From positions 1-35,691 of the forward strand of contig MAAS01000008.1 in assembly GCA_002162755.1 (NCBI GenBank): a DNA stretch of 35,691 bases, read 5' to 3'. Position 1 is the first letter of the stretch. Every line of letters begins with the position of its first letter. The translations under genes were made by a program, and so were the position numbers. This document shows positions 8,248 to 16,307 of the stretch, piece by piece. A model generated the notes under the pieces. It did no database searches, had not been told where the DNA came from, and saw only the letters and a program-made list of their open reading frames with translations. Source of the stretch: Gammaproteobacteria bacterium 50_400_T64. Lineage in GTDB: Bacteria > Pseudomonadota > Gammaproteobacteria > Pseudomonadales > Porticoccaceae.

Positions 8248-8280
8248 CCGTAAAATTTACAGTAATGCTGTTATTTACGG
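8248..8280 (-). terminator. Two-tier inverted repeat directly after rmf
   Basis: CCGTAAA (8248-8254) pairs with TTTACGG (8274-8280), and inside it ACAG (8259-8262) pairs with CTGT (8268-8271). It begins two bases after the rmf stop on the minus strand. There is no strong T tract, so it may be a 3'-end stabilising structure rather than a terminator. Confidence 0.4.
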
Positions 8281-8282
8281 CG

Positions 8283-8498
8283 TTAGGCAGTGCTTTGAGC
8301 GACGATTTTTTGCTGTGAGGTGTGCATCTTAAAACCCTCTGACTGGTCGTTGCGACCCTCTCGCCAGCCGTTCATCCATTCATGAGCAAAAATACTATTT
8401 GACTGATAGGGACAAGTATCTTCAGAACGACCATCAAATCCGAGCTGATATCCTTTAGTATAGGCGCGTTGGGAGGGATCTCTTTTCTGTCTTTTCAT
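8283..8498 (-). CDS. rmf: Ribosome modulation factor
   Basis: From the ATG at 8498 the protein starts MKRQKRDPSQRAYTKGYQLG and continues FDGRSEDTCPYQ, then EWMNGWREGR. This is nearly the E. coli RMF pattern (MKRQKRD, GY-G--GRS---CPYQ, W--GWREA). RMF binds 70S ribosomes in stationary phase and drives dimerisation to inactive 100S particles. A ribosome site (AGAAGGAG) lies about 11 bases upstream; the open frame extends to 8564 but the extra 22 residues are not RMF-like. At 71 residues it is longer than the 55 of E. coli because of a polar C-terminal extension. It is divergent from rlmKL, as in Pseudomonas, where rmf also neighbours this gene. Confidence 0.93.
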   Translation of the reverse strand: MKRQKRDPSQRAYTKGYQLGFDGRSEDTCPYQSNSIFAHEWMNGWREGRNDQSEGFKMHTSQQKIVAQSTA

Positions 8499-8636
8499 CG
8501 GGGGTAAAGCTCCTTCTTCCACAAAGATGTGGTAGCCAATAAATGTATTTTTTATTACAGCCACTCAAGTTGACCAAAAACTCTGAACCCTGTCGAAGAT
8601 TTTGTTTGTCTAACAATTGTCCGTTTTAATACCCCT

Positions 8637-10865
8637 ATGGAATCATCAATGAAAGATCAAAATACATCACGCTACTGGTTTGCTAGCTGTCCCAAAGGCT
8701 TAGAAGGCCTTCTTCTTAAAGAGCTTGATAGTTTGGGTGTAAGCCAGCTTCGCGAAACCGTAGCGGGCGTTGAATTTAAAGGCAATATTGAGAACGGGTA
8801 CCGGGTTTGCCTATGGTCACGCCTGGCTAATCGACTGTTGCTGCCTTTCAACAGCTTCCCTGTCGCGAGTGCCGATGACCTTTATGACGGTGTGGCGGCG
8901 ATTAACTGGACCGAGCATTTCTCCGATCAGGCCAGCATCGCCATTGACTTTATCGGCACGGGCGATGGCATCAATAACACCCAGTACGGTGCACAGCGGG
9001 TTAAAGATGCCATTGTTGATCACTTTCGTGAGGCCACGGGTAATCGCCCTAATGTGGACTTACGCCAGCCCGATATTCGAATTAATGCCCGCTATGCCCG
9101 GGAAAAGGTGACGTTGAGTCTCGACTTTTCCGGTGATAGTTTGCACAAACGTGGTTATCGTATCGCCCAGACGATAGCGCCCCTGAAGGAGAACCTCGCC
9201 GCTGCTTTGTTAATACGCGCCGGATGGCCGGGTCAACACAGCGCGCTGGTTGACCCCATGTGTGGCAGTGGCACCTTGTTGATTGAAGCGGCAATGATGG
9301 CTGGGGATATTGCGCCAAGCCTGCAACGTCAGCGCTTTGGCTTCACCCACTGGAAGGGTCATCAGCCCGATATTTGGCAGGGCTTGCGCGATGAGGCTGA
9401 GGCACGCCGCGAGCAGGGCCTGGTGGGGCAGTTACCCCTTATTTATGGCTACGATGAGGACTATCGTGCACTGACTGCTGCTGAGCGTAATGTCGAACAA
9501 GCAGGTCTTAGTGATTACATTGAGCTTAAGCGCCAGCCTCTGAGTGACTTACAACGGCCCGATTTACCTGACACCGCTAGTGGTTTGCTACTCACCAACC
9601 CGCCTTACGGTGCGCGTTTGGGCGATCAGGAAACTCTAAAAGGGCTCTATCAGCAACTCGGTGATGTGCTTAAGCGTGAGTTCGGGGGGTGGTCAGCAGG
9701 GGTCTTTACGGGCAATGAATACCTGGGTTTTTCCCTCGGCTTACGTAGCCATAAAATTTACAAACTCTTTAACGGAGCGATACCCAGCCAGCTCTTGATG
9801 TTCGAACTCTTTGAAGGCGAGCGGGTTGGCAAATCCAATGAAGGGAAAGCCGGGAAAGAAAGCGCTGCCGATCCCTGGGGCAAGTCAGACAAACTGAGCG
9901 ATGGCGCAACCATGCTCGCCAATCGCTTGCGTAAAAACCAACGTAAATTTAAGCCCTGGTTGAAGGGCAAGCAGATTAGTTGTTATCGACTCTACGATGC
10001 CGATTTGCCCGAGTACGCGGTGGCCATCGATTGCTACGGCAGTGCGATTCATGTGCAGGAATACGAACCGCCGGCCAGTATTGATGCCAGTGCTGCTCGC
10101 CGGCGGTTGGCCGAGGTCAGCGATGCGGTCTTTGCCGTGTTAAAGCCTGACCAGAGTGAGTTTTTTGTGAAACAGCGCCAGCGCCAGCGCGGTGACAAGC
10201 AATATCAGCGTTTGACTGAACAAACACGGCAAGCGGGAAAAAACGCATTTGAAGTAATGGAAAATGGTGCCCGCTACGAAATTAATCTGACGGATTATCT
10301 CGACAGTGGCCTGTTTTTGGACCATCGCCCCGTGCGCAAACTGCTGGCTGAGCTATGCGCCGGTAAGCGCTTTCTCAACCTGTTTTGCTATACGGCAACG
10401 GCGACAGTGCAAGCTGTATTGGGTGGGGCCAGTGAGAGTTTGAGTATCGACATGTCGAATACCTATGTCGACTGGGCACGGCGTAATTTCGCCTTGAATA
10501 AGCTCGATACAGACCGCCATCAGTTATTGCGCGCCGATTGTATGAGCTGGCTTGCCGCCACGGAAAATGAAGATCTGGAGGGTAGCTTTGATGTGATCTT
10601 GCTCGACCCACCGACCTTTTCGAACTCGGCAAAAATGGATGATGTGCTCGATATTCAGCGTGACCATCAACGCATGGTCGAACAGTGCATGGGCCTGTTA
10701 ACGAAGGACGGCGTGCTGGTGTTCTCTAATAACTTCCGTCGCTTTAAACTGGCCCCTGAACTTGAGGCGAACTTTGCAGTGGAAAATATTAGCCCCGCGA
10801 CGATTGATAAAGACTTTGCCCGACGCCCCCGTATTCACCAGTGCTGGTTGATTCGTCAGCAATAG
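8637..10865 (+). CDS. rlmL: Bifunctional 23S rRNA methyltransferase RlmKL (m7G2069 / m2G2445)
   Basis: A 742-residue fusion of two SAM-dependent methyltransferases; E. coli RlmKL is 702. The N-terminal half has a THUMP RNA-binding region (about 45-165), the SAM-binding VDPMCGSGTLLIEAAMMAGD (205-224) and the catalytic NPPYG (321-325) that makes m2G2445. The C-terminal half (from about 430) has FLNLFCYTATATVQA near 578 and DPPTFSNSAKM near 656, the RlmK part that makes m7G2069. Both sites are in domain V of 23S rRNA. An alternative start is the Met five codons later; neither has a clear ribosome site. The linker near 395-425 is charged and variable. It is divergent from rmf. Confidence 0.95.
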   Translation: MESSMKDQNTSRYWFASCPKGLEGLLLKELDSLGVSQLRETVAGVEFKGNIENGYRVCLWSRLANRLLLPFNSFPVASADDLYDGVAAINWTEHFSDQASIAIDFIGTGDGINNTQYGAQRVKDAIVDHFREATGNRPNVDLRQPDIRINARYAREKVTLSLDFSGDSLHKRGYRIAQTIAPLKENLAAALLIRAGWPGQHSALVDPMCGSGTLLIEAAMMAGDIAPSLQRQRFGFTHWKGHQPDIWQGLRDEAEARREQGLVGQLPLIYGYDEDYRALTAAERNVEQAGLSDYIELKRQPLSDLQRPDLPDTASGLLLTNPPYGARLGDQETLKGLYQQLGDVLKREFGGWSAGVFTGNEYLGFSLGLRSHKIYKLFNGAIPSQLLMFELFEGERVGKSNEGKAGKESAADPWGKSDKLSDGATMLANRLRKNQRKFKPWLKGKQISCYRLYDADLPEYAVAIDCYGSAIHVQEYEPPASIDASAARRRLAEVSDAVFAVLKPDQSEFFVKQRQRQRGDKQYQRLTEQTRQAGKNAFEVMENGARYEINLTDYLDSGLFLDHRPVRKLLAELCAGKRFLNLFCYTATATVQAVLGGASESLSIDMSNTYVDWARRNFALNKLDTDRHQLLRADCMSWLAATENEDLEGSFDVILLDPPTFSNSAKMDDVLDIQRDHQRMVEQCMGLLTKDGVLVFSNNFRRFKLAPELEANFAVENISPATIDKDFARRPRIHQCWLIRQQ

Positions 10866-10904
10866 CGATACACCGCGTCTTCCGCGGATAAAGGGTTAAA
10901 AGCA

Positions 10905-11183
10905 GTGGCAGCAGAAAATAACAACGTTGACCAAGACAAGCTAGTCACTTTTTATGGTGGCACCGGCTGCCATTTATGCGAACAGGCGAAAGACGTGTTA
11001 GCGCCCGTGCTGGAGGAACTCGACTGGCATTGTCAGGAAGTGAATATTCGCGGCGATGAGGCTTTAGAGGCGCTTTACGGGCTACGTATTCCCGTACTGA
11101 AAACACCGTCCGGTGAAGAGAAAGGTTGGCCCTTTAGTGCGGGGCAGGTGAGGCGCTTGCTGAGAAGTAGCAGCCCTACTTAG
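10905..11183 (+). CDS. Glutaredoxin-like (DUF836-type) thiol protein
   Basis: A 92-residue thioredoxin-fold protein. VTFYGGTGCHLCEQAKDVL (14-32) is the first beta-alpha unit with a CHLC active site (Cys22, Cys25), and LRIPVLKTPSGEE (about 62-74) carries the cis-Pro of the fold. The short length and CHLC motif fit the glutaredoxin-like family often annotated DUF836. A dithiol reductant role is likely, but no partner is visible. The start is a GTG at 10905, with AAGGG upstream, 39 bases after the rlmKL stop. It is convergent with the next gene, with only 28 bases between and no obvious terminator. Confidence 0.8.
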   Translation: MAAENNNVDQDKLVTFYGGTGCHLCEQAKDVLAPVLEELDWHCQEVNIRGDEALEALYGLRIPVLKTPSGEEKGWPFSAGQVRRLLRSSSPT

Positions 11184-11211
11184 TTAAGGGCATCTCACGT
11201 CAGTCTGGGTC

Positions 11212-12084
11212 TTAGTGGGGTCTGCCTTGAACCTGGGCGCGGAGTTCACCAATCTTGCGTTCAAGCGCTTGCGAGCCCGGCATCGATGGCTGGCTCTTCA
11301 GAATCTGTTCAAGGTCCTGGGCGGCGGGTTCATAACACTCCAGCTTTTCAAGTACCCCGGCACGATCGATACGATCCTGTATGGCGTCTTTGTTGAGCAG
11401 CAATAGGCGGTCGCAAAGACTCAGTGCTTCAACATAATCTTTTTTACTGAGATAAATCCCTTTCAGGTTGCCGAGCATGCGGCGCAAAATGGCCCGCTTG
11501 TTAATCGTTTGCAGATATTCGGCTTTAAAGGGCATGGTGTTGCCGGATGATACGGCGAGCAAGTCTTTACAGTCATCGACACTGAGTACCTGCCCGGAAA
11601 AAGGGTCGATCAGTACGCTCTCTGTTTGATCCGTCTGGCTTGCCGGCTTGCTATCGCCGTGACTCAGCTTTAGCAAAAAATGGGCGGGGAAGCCGACACC
11701 ATCGACGCGTAGCCCCAGGGCTTCGCCGACTGAAATATAGACCAGGGCGAGACTAATAGGAATGCCCCGGCGCGTTTCCAGCACCCGGTCGATATAACTA
11801 TTGTCAGGATTGTAGTAGTCCTTGCTGTCGCCGCAAAAACCCACCTGGCGGTACAACAAGCGACAGAGTTTGTTGGCAATATCATCCAGGCTTTGTTCTG
11901 TCTCTATTTGCGCGTGGGCACGATCGCCCAGTTTCTCCAGACGTCGATAGCTTTCTTGGGGGTCGAGTGCGGGATTGTGTTCTCCGGCAATGCAGAGTGC
12001 GGCACGAATCAGGTTAATAGCCTCATCACTGCCTTCCAGCATGGCGGCAAATTCTGCTTTTGGCTCAAAGGTAGATGAGTTCAA
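11212..12084 (-). CDS. SirB1-family transglutaminase-like/TPR protein
   Basis: A 290-residue soluble protein. The N-terminal two thirds have the SirB1 signature: YRQVGFCGDSKDYYNPDNSY (78-97), then IDRVLETRRGIPISLALVYI (98-117) and GLRVDGVGFPAHFLLKL (124-140), a transglutaminase-like fold. The final third (about 190-275) resembles tetratricopeptide repeats (YVEALSLCDRLLLLNKDAIQ, then a second unit YEPAAQDLEQILKSQP). The biochemical function of SirB1 proteins is not established; in many genomes they lie near prfA/hemK and kdsA. Here the neighbour is tatD, 51 bases upstream on the same strand, so they may share a transcript. Confidence 0.85.
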   Translation of the reverse strand: MNSSTFEPKAEFAAMLEGSDEAINLIRAALCIAGEHNPALDPQESYRRLEKLGDRAHAQIETEQSLDDIANKLCRLLYRQVGFCGDSKDYYNPDNSYIDRVLETRRGIPISLALVYISVGEALGLRVDGVGFPAHFLLKLSHGDSKPASQTDQTESVLIDPFSGQVLSVDDCKDLLAVSSGNTMPFKAEYLQTINKRAILRRMLGNLKGIYLSKKDYVEALSLCDRLLLLNKDAIQDRIDRAGVLEKLECYEPAAQDLEQILKSQPSMPGSQALERKIGELRAQVQGRPH

Positions 12085-12135
12085 TATACGATCCCGGTAT
12101 TTATTATTGATGTAACAGTGAAGTGACTGAACAAT

Positions 12136-12957
12136 TCATTTTGATTCTAAAGCAAAAAATCGTCGCGCCGTAGTACTTGTTGCATCGGCAATAATGTCCG
12201 CTGATTCATCCCGAAATTGTGCGACGGAGTCGAGTACCCAGGTCAGGTAAGCAGGTTCGTTACGGCTCGACTTGGGTTTGGGGCGCAGCGTGCGGGGAGT
12301 CAGGTAGGGGGCATCCGTTTCCAGCATCAGCCGGTTGAGGGGGATGTTGTTGACCATCTTCTGCAGGTCTAGCCCGCGGCGCTCATCGCAAATCCAGCCA
12401 GTGATACCGATGTGTAAATCGAGATCGAGATAATTAAACAGGGCTTTTTTATCGCCGGTAAAACAGTGCAGCACGCCATCAGTCAGATGGTCGCGGTAGC
12501 TCTGGAGTATTTCCAGCTGCCGCTTATGGGCGTCCCGCTCGTGGAGAAACACCGGCAACTGTAGTTCGCTGGCCAGTTCAAGCTGGGCTTCAAAGGCTAG
12601 CTCCTGCTCGGGCCGTGGTGAGAAATCCCGGTTGAAGTCGAGCCCGGTTTCACCGATGGCGACCACGGACTCATGGCTGGCCAGTTCTTTTAAAACACTC
12701 GCGCTGGCCTTGTGCCAATGCTTGGCATCGTGGGGGTGAACGCCGGCGGTGCAGTAGAGCATGTGGGGGAATTCTTCAGCGTAGCGCTCGCACAGGTCAA
12801 TCACTTCATGGCAGATAGATTCACTGGTGGCGGTGAGAATACAGGCCTCAATACCGGCATCCCGTGCGCGTTCCAATACCTTGTGGGTTTCACCTTTAAA
12901 GCGTTTGTCAGCGAGATTAAGGCCGATGTCGATCAGCGGGCGAGGGTCAGTGCTCAT
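12136..12957 (-). CDS. tatD: TatD-type metal-dependent DNase
   Basis: A 273-residue TIM-barrel hydrolase, aligned by eye with E. coli TatD (260) almost end to end: [11 protein letters not shown] at 10-20, [12 protein letters not shown] (70-81), [14 protein letters not shown] (100-113), VLHCFTG (162-168), [13 protein letters not shown] (184-196), and [11 protein letters not shown]-type sequence at 211-222. Likely metal or catalytic residues are Glu103, His139, His164 and Asp215. TatD enzymes are 3'-5' exonucleases linked to DNA repair and to removal of oxidised ends. The DIGLNL form (Asn in place of the HxH His) marks TatD itself rather than YcfH or YjjV. Confidence 0.93.
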   Translation of the reverse strand: MSTDPRPLIDIGLNLADKRFKGETHKVLERARDAGIEACILTATSESICHEVIDLCERYAEEFPHMLYCTAGVHPHDAKHWHKASASVLKELASHESVVAIGETGLDFNRDFSPRPEQELAFEAQLELASELQLPVFLHERDAHKRQLEILQSYRDHLTDGVLHCFTGDKKALFNYLDLDLHIGITGWICDERRGLDLQKMVNNIPLNRLMLETDAPYLTPRTLRPKPKSSRNEPAYLTWVLDSVAQFRDESADIIADATSTTARRFFALESK

Positions 12958-12978
12958 TGGAAATAACCCTTAATAAAA

Positions 12979-15060
12979 CTACAGCAGTTGTTGTTTTTCA
13001 GCGGGTGATAACAGTGGCTGCTTTTGGTCAAGGTGGTGGGCAAAGATGAGCGTATAAGCGAGCACGTTTTGTACATATTGGCGAGTTTCATTGAAGGGAA
13101 TGGTTTCTATCCATGCATCGTAGGGTAGTTTGCCCCCGGTTTTTTTACGCCAGCCGCTCACGCGGTGGGGGCCAGCATTATAGGAGGCAATGGAGAGAAT
13201 GCGATTGTTATTAAAACGCAACATCATGTCTTTGAAATAACGACTGCCGAGGCTGATGTTTTTTTCCGGGTCGAATAATTGCTGCCGGCTTTTGTAGCGA
13301 ATCTTATGTTTTCGGGCCACGTGTTTGGCCGTCGCTGGCATTAGTTGCATTAAACCTCTTGCGCCTGCAGGGGAGGTGACATCGGCCGCAAACGTGCTCT
13401 CCTGACGAGCGATAGCAAAGACCAGCGTCAGGGGTAAATCAACTTTGTGGGCCTGTTGTTCAAAGATTGGGCGATAGGGCAGGGGGAAGCGAATATCGAT
13501 ATCGTCCCAGTAGCGCGCTTTGGCCATGGCGAGAATGGCCTGTTGATGCCACTGCTGCTGCTGGGCTAGCTGGGCGGCGATGAGCAATTGCTCGGGGGTG
13601 AGATTTTTTGTTGCCGCGTACCACTCGCGGCGAGCTGAGAGGTTTTTATCTTGTGCAAAGAGCTCGCGCACGCGCAGCATAGCGGGGGTGTTGGCCAGCG
13701 TATCGACATCGGTAACCTTTAATGCCAAGGGGGTTTCAGCCATACGATAGGGATTGCCGACCCGGTCACTGGCGAGAAAACCGTAAAAACTGCGGAAGCG
13801 TGATAGCTCTCTAAACGTGGTTTTGGCTCGGTCAATAACGTCCATATCGCTACTGGTCATCAGCTGTGCGCGGGCCTGCCAGTAGCGCCAGCGTTGTTCC
13901 GTACGGATTGGCTCGGGTAGGTTGGCAATCCATTGTTTGAGTGTGTCCCAGTCTTCGGCGCGCAATAAGATACGCAGTTGCCACTCGAGTAATTTACTGT
14001 CAGCCAGGGCGATATTATCGTTGAGATAGCCGAGGGCAGCCGCGTCGTATTTTTGTTTATGCAGACCTTTAACCAGGTGAGGCAACATACGGCCCTGGGC
14101 GGCTTCGTCGAAGCTGTGACTTTGGCGATAGCGTGCCCAGTGCTTCATCGCCTGAGTGGCATTTTGCCTGGCGAGATGGGAGATGCCGTGTTCAATAATG
14201 GCTCTGTTATCGGCAGAGTCGTCACCTAGCCGCGCGTAGTCGCCAACCCGCGATGGCTTGCGGTCAACGGCGAGGTAAAAAGCCGCATTGTTTTTATAGT
14301 TCTGGCTGACGAAAAAACGCTCGATATAGCGGGCGAGCTGGAATTTGTGATTCAGTACGGCGCGGGTATAGCGTTGCCACGCAATGGCTTCAGTGATTTT
14401 GTCTTTATCGATTAATAATTTAAACAGTGAGTCACAGGCTTTGGGCTGGGACTTGCCGACATTCCATAGCGCAAGGGCGTCGAGCAGGGCGGCTTCCTGT
14501 AAGTCACTTTTATAGCGGGCGTACTGGTACTGACATTGCTGGGCCGTTGAGGCGATGGCAGGATCGTAATAGGACAAAAACAATGACCAACGTTGTCTTC
14601 GGTAGAGCAATTTTAGCCAGCGTTTTCTCAGCGTTTTACTAGCGGGGACGGTAGGGAAGTCAGCTAGAAAGTCAGCGATAGCACCTTCGTTGCTCAGTTT
14701 GATATTTTGACTAATGTGCGTGTATTGCAGATAGGGGTAAAGGGGGTAGCTTTTAAGACCATCACCGAGGGCGATAAAACTTGTTGTAGAACCCCGTTGT
14801 AAATCTTTGTCGATACGTTTGTAAAGTTGCCGTTGTTTTATCAGTTGTTGATTCGCGTTTATTTCGCTTGTCGTTGTTACGGCGTCTCCACTGTTGGGGT
14901 TTGTCACAGTGATGGTGAGCTTAGCCTGTACTTCTACGCTTAAAAACAAGACGGCAAATAATGCTAATAGTAGTGCTGGCGTTCGCAGGAAGGGCTGTAG
15001 ATAGTTTTGCAAAGACAATACCCGTAAAGAACAACGGCGAGTCGTGAGAAAAGGATTCAT
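12979..15060 (-). CDS. slt: Soluble lytic murein transglycosylase (Slt70-like)
   Basis: From the ATG at 15060 this is a 693-residue secreted protein. The frame opens further to a TTG at 15114, but that adds 18 residues unlike a signal peptide. After MNPFLTTRRCSLRVLSLQNY comes a hydrophobic stretch LRTPALLLALFAVLFLSVEV ending near VQA, so a long signal peptide. The middle is the alpha-helical ring of Slt70. The C-terminal domain contains ARQESTFAADV, where Glu554 (ATG numbering) is the catalytic acid, SPAGARGLMQLMPATAKHVA and ASYNAGPHRVSGWRKKTGGK. It cleaves the MurNAc-GlcNAc bond to form 1,6-anhydro-muropeptides in the periplasm. It lies 21 bases upstream of tatD on the same strand. Confidence 0.93.
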   Translation of the reverse strand: MNPFLTTRRCSLRVLSLQNYLQPFLRTPALLLALFAVLFLSVEVQAKLTITVTNPNSGDAVTTTSEINANQQLIKQRQLYKRIDKDLQRGSTTSFIALGDGLKSYPLYPYLQYTHISQNIKLSNEGAIADFLADFPTVPASKTLRKRWLKLLYRRQRWSLFLSYYDPAIASTAQQCQYQYARYKSDLQEAALLDALALWNVGKSQPKACDSLFKLLIDKDKITEAIAWQRYTRAVLNHKFQLARYIERFFVSQNYKNNAAFYLAVDRKPSRVGDYARLGDDSADNRAIIEHGISHLARQNATQAMKHWARYRQSHSFDEAAQGRMLPHLVKGLHKQKYDAAALGYLNDNIALADSKLLEWQLRILLRAEDWDTLKQWIANLPEPIRTEQRWRYWQARAQLMTSSDMDVIDRAKTTFRELSRFRSFYGFLASDRVGNPYRMAETPLALKVTDVDTLANTPAMLRVRELFAQDKNLSARREWYAATKNLTPEQLLIAAQLAQQQQWHQQAILAMAKARYWDDIDIRFPLPYRPIFEQQAHKVDLPLTLVFAIARQESTFAADVTSPAGARGLMQLMPATAKHVARKHKIRYKSRQQLFDPEKNISLGSRYFKDMMLRFNNNRILSIASYNAGPHRVSGWRKKTGGKLPYDAWIETIPFNETRQYVQNVLAYTLIFAHHLDQKQPLLSPAEKQQLL

Positions 15061-15129
15061 GGGTTGGGGAAAACTCCGTCCGTGAAGTATTGAGGGCCAA
15101 TGATGTGACCCCAACCCAGAAAAAATGTT

Positions 15130-15570
15130 CTATTTTTGTTTTTTAATTCTTACGGCAAGCACATCGCACACTGACCCGTGCAATACCCCGTTGGCTGTCG
15201 AACCAAAGACCAGTGCCAGGCCGTGACGACCGTGGCTACCAACGACGGTGAGGTCGACATCATTCTCTTTGGCAAACTGGTGCATTTCATGGGCGGGCTG
15301 GCCGATCAGTACATGAGCATGATCTGAGGACAAGCCTAGCTGCTGACAGAAGCTTTGCAGGCGGCTATGGGCCTGCTCTTCCATCTGCGCCTGCACTTCA
15401 CTGAGGTCCATTGGTATATCGCCACCGTAGGCAAAGGACAAGGGTTCCTGCACATGCAAGAGGCTGATGCGAACATCTTTGTCATCGAATAGCTCTTTGA
15501 CACGATCGATAACCAGCTGTGATTCGGGCGATAAATCGAGGCCAACAAGAATGTGGTTGTAGTAAGACAT
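15130..15570 (-). CDS. Universal stress protein (UspA family)
   Basis: The start is taken at the ATG at 15570 (MSYYNHILVGLDLSPESQLV), with GGAG about 11 bases upstream; the 16 residues of extra upstream frame are not Usp-like. The 146-residue protein has one Usp domain: the first strand HILVGLDLS, a middle VLIGQPAHEM strand, and VVGSHGRHGLALVFGSTANG followed by VCDVLAVRIKKQK. The G-x2-G...G-S/T series resembles the nucleotide-binding loop of ATP-binding Usp proteins, though the spacing appears one residue shorter than in MJ0577. It is divergent from the next gene. Confidence 0.88.
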   Translation of the reverse strand: MSYYNHILVGLDLSPESQLVIDRVKELFDDKDVRISLLHVQEPLSFAYGGDIPMDLSEVQAQMEEQAHSRLQSFCQQLGLSSDHAHVLIGQPAHEMHQFAKENDVDLTVVGSHGRHGLALVFGSTANGVLHGSVCDVLAVRIKKQK

Positions 15571-15634
15571 AAATAAAGTTGCTCCGTGATTCGCGTTATA
15601 GTGTAAACCTATCGCCACCCAGAGTTGAACCGTT

Positions 15635-16123
15635 GTGAGTTATTTAGTTGTTGCCGTCGCCGTGTTGGTGATGATTTCTGTATTGACCTCGTTCAAGCCC
15701 TCGACTCGCCAGAAGCAGCAGGTGATTTTACGTCGCTACGCTAATGAGCGCGGTCTGCATGTTGAAATTGTTGCGGATGCCGTCACCGATCAAAAGGGCA
15801 GCAGCCCGACAGCCGTGCGTTATTTGTTGCCCTGGACGGCGAAAAATATTCGCCACGACGATCAGCGGCACTGGCTGCTGGTGCGGGGGAAACGGGGTAA
15901 GTTGTCGCCCTGGAAGGACTGGTGCTGGTTTCAACAGCAAGCCCCCGAGGATTGCCATCGCTCAATCCAGCGAGCACTGGAACAAATGCCCAGTAGCGTG
16001 AATGCTATCTGCAGTAATAGTTTTGGCCTGGGTGCCTATTGGCCGGAAAAAGGCAAAGTCGAAGAAATTGATAAAATTGCCGATGGTTTACGCACCATAT
16101 CGAGAAATATAAAAACAGAATAA
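15635..16123 (+). CDS. Conserved hypothetical, single N-terminal membrane anchor
   Basis: Starts at a GTG at 15635. The first 20 residues (MSYLVVAVAVLVMISVLTSF) form one membrane segment or uncleaved signal anchor. The soluble part is basic at first (KPSTRQKQQVILRRYANERG), with Trp-rich stretches YLLPWTAKN and WKDWCWFQQQ, and ends in a helix GKVEEIDKIADGLRTI. I do not recognise a named family. It lies between a universal stress gene (divergent, 64 bases) and topA, which has its own promoter. The protein is a real gene by length, codon pattern and position. No function is proposed. Confidence 0.7.
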   Translation: MSYLVVAVAVLVMISVLTSFKPSTRQKQQVILRRYANERGLHVEIVADAVTDQKGSSPTAVRYLLPWTAKNIRHDDQRHWLLVRGKRGKLSPWKDWCWFQQQAPEDCHRSIQRALEQMPSSVNAICSNSFGLGAYWPEKGKVEEIDKIADGLRTISRNIKTE

Positions 16124-16224
16124 GCCTATGCATGCAGATGTAAATGTAGTCTGGATGTGCATGTGTCGAGCGCCGTTAATAATTGTAGAACTGCGATCTG
16201 TGACAAAGAAATTTGGAAAATACC

Positions 16225-16253
16225 TTGACCGCTGGTGATTCAGGCCTTATATA
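16225..16253 (+). promoter_or_regulatory. Sigma-70 promoter of topA
   Basis: TTGACC (16225-16230), a 17-base spacer, and TATATA (16248-16253) make a near-consensus promoter pointing at topA. Transcription would begin around 16259-16261, giving a leader of about 48 bases. Confidence 0.7.
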
Positions 16254-16264
16254 TCGCACCTCGC

Positions 16265-16281
16265 AGCCCCGTCGGGCTTCT
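16265..16281 (+). promoter_or_regulatory. Short hairpin at the very start of the topA leader
   Basis: AGCCC (16265-16269), loop CGTC, GGGCT (16274-16278), then TCTT. It lies a few bases after the predicted topA transcription start. It could be a 5'-end stabilising stem, or a weak terminator for transcripts from the upstream gene. Confidence 0.4.
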
Positions 16282-16307
16282 TCAACCAAATGATATTGTA
16301 GGTTTGC

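Larger units (their letters stand above)
8028..8282. other. Non-coding region between modB and rmf with two hairpins
   Basis: About 255 bases with no credible gene and no modA remnant that I can see. The right part holds two inverted repeats, listed separately, that lie just after the rmf stop on the minus strand. The left part must contain the modBC promoter; no canonical ModE box was recognised. Confidence 0.5.

Noticed and set aside
8499-8564. N-terminal extension of the rmf frame (22 residues)
   Set aside because: RMF homology starts exactly at MKRQKRD, and a ribosome site precedes that ATG; the upstream residues resemble nothing in the family.
15061-15114. TTG start for the lytic transglycosylase
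   Set aside because: The added 18 residues place polar sequence before the signal peptide; the ATG at 15060 gives a more usual secreted precursor.
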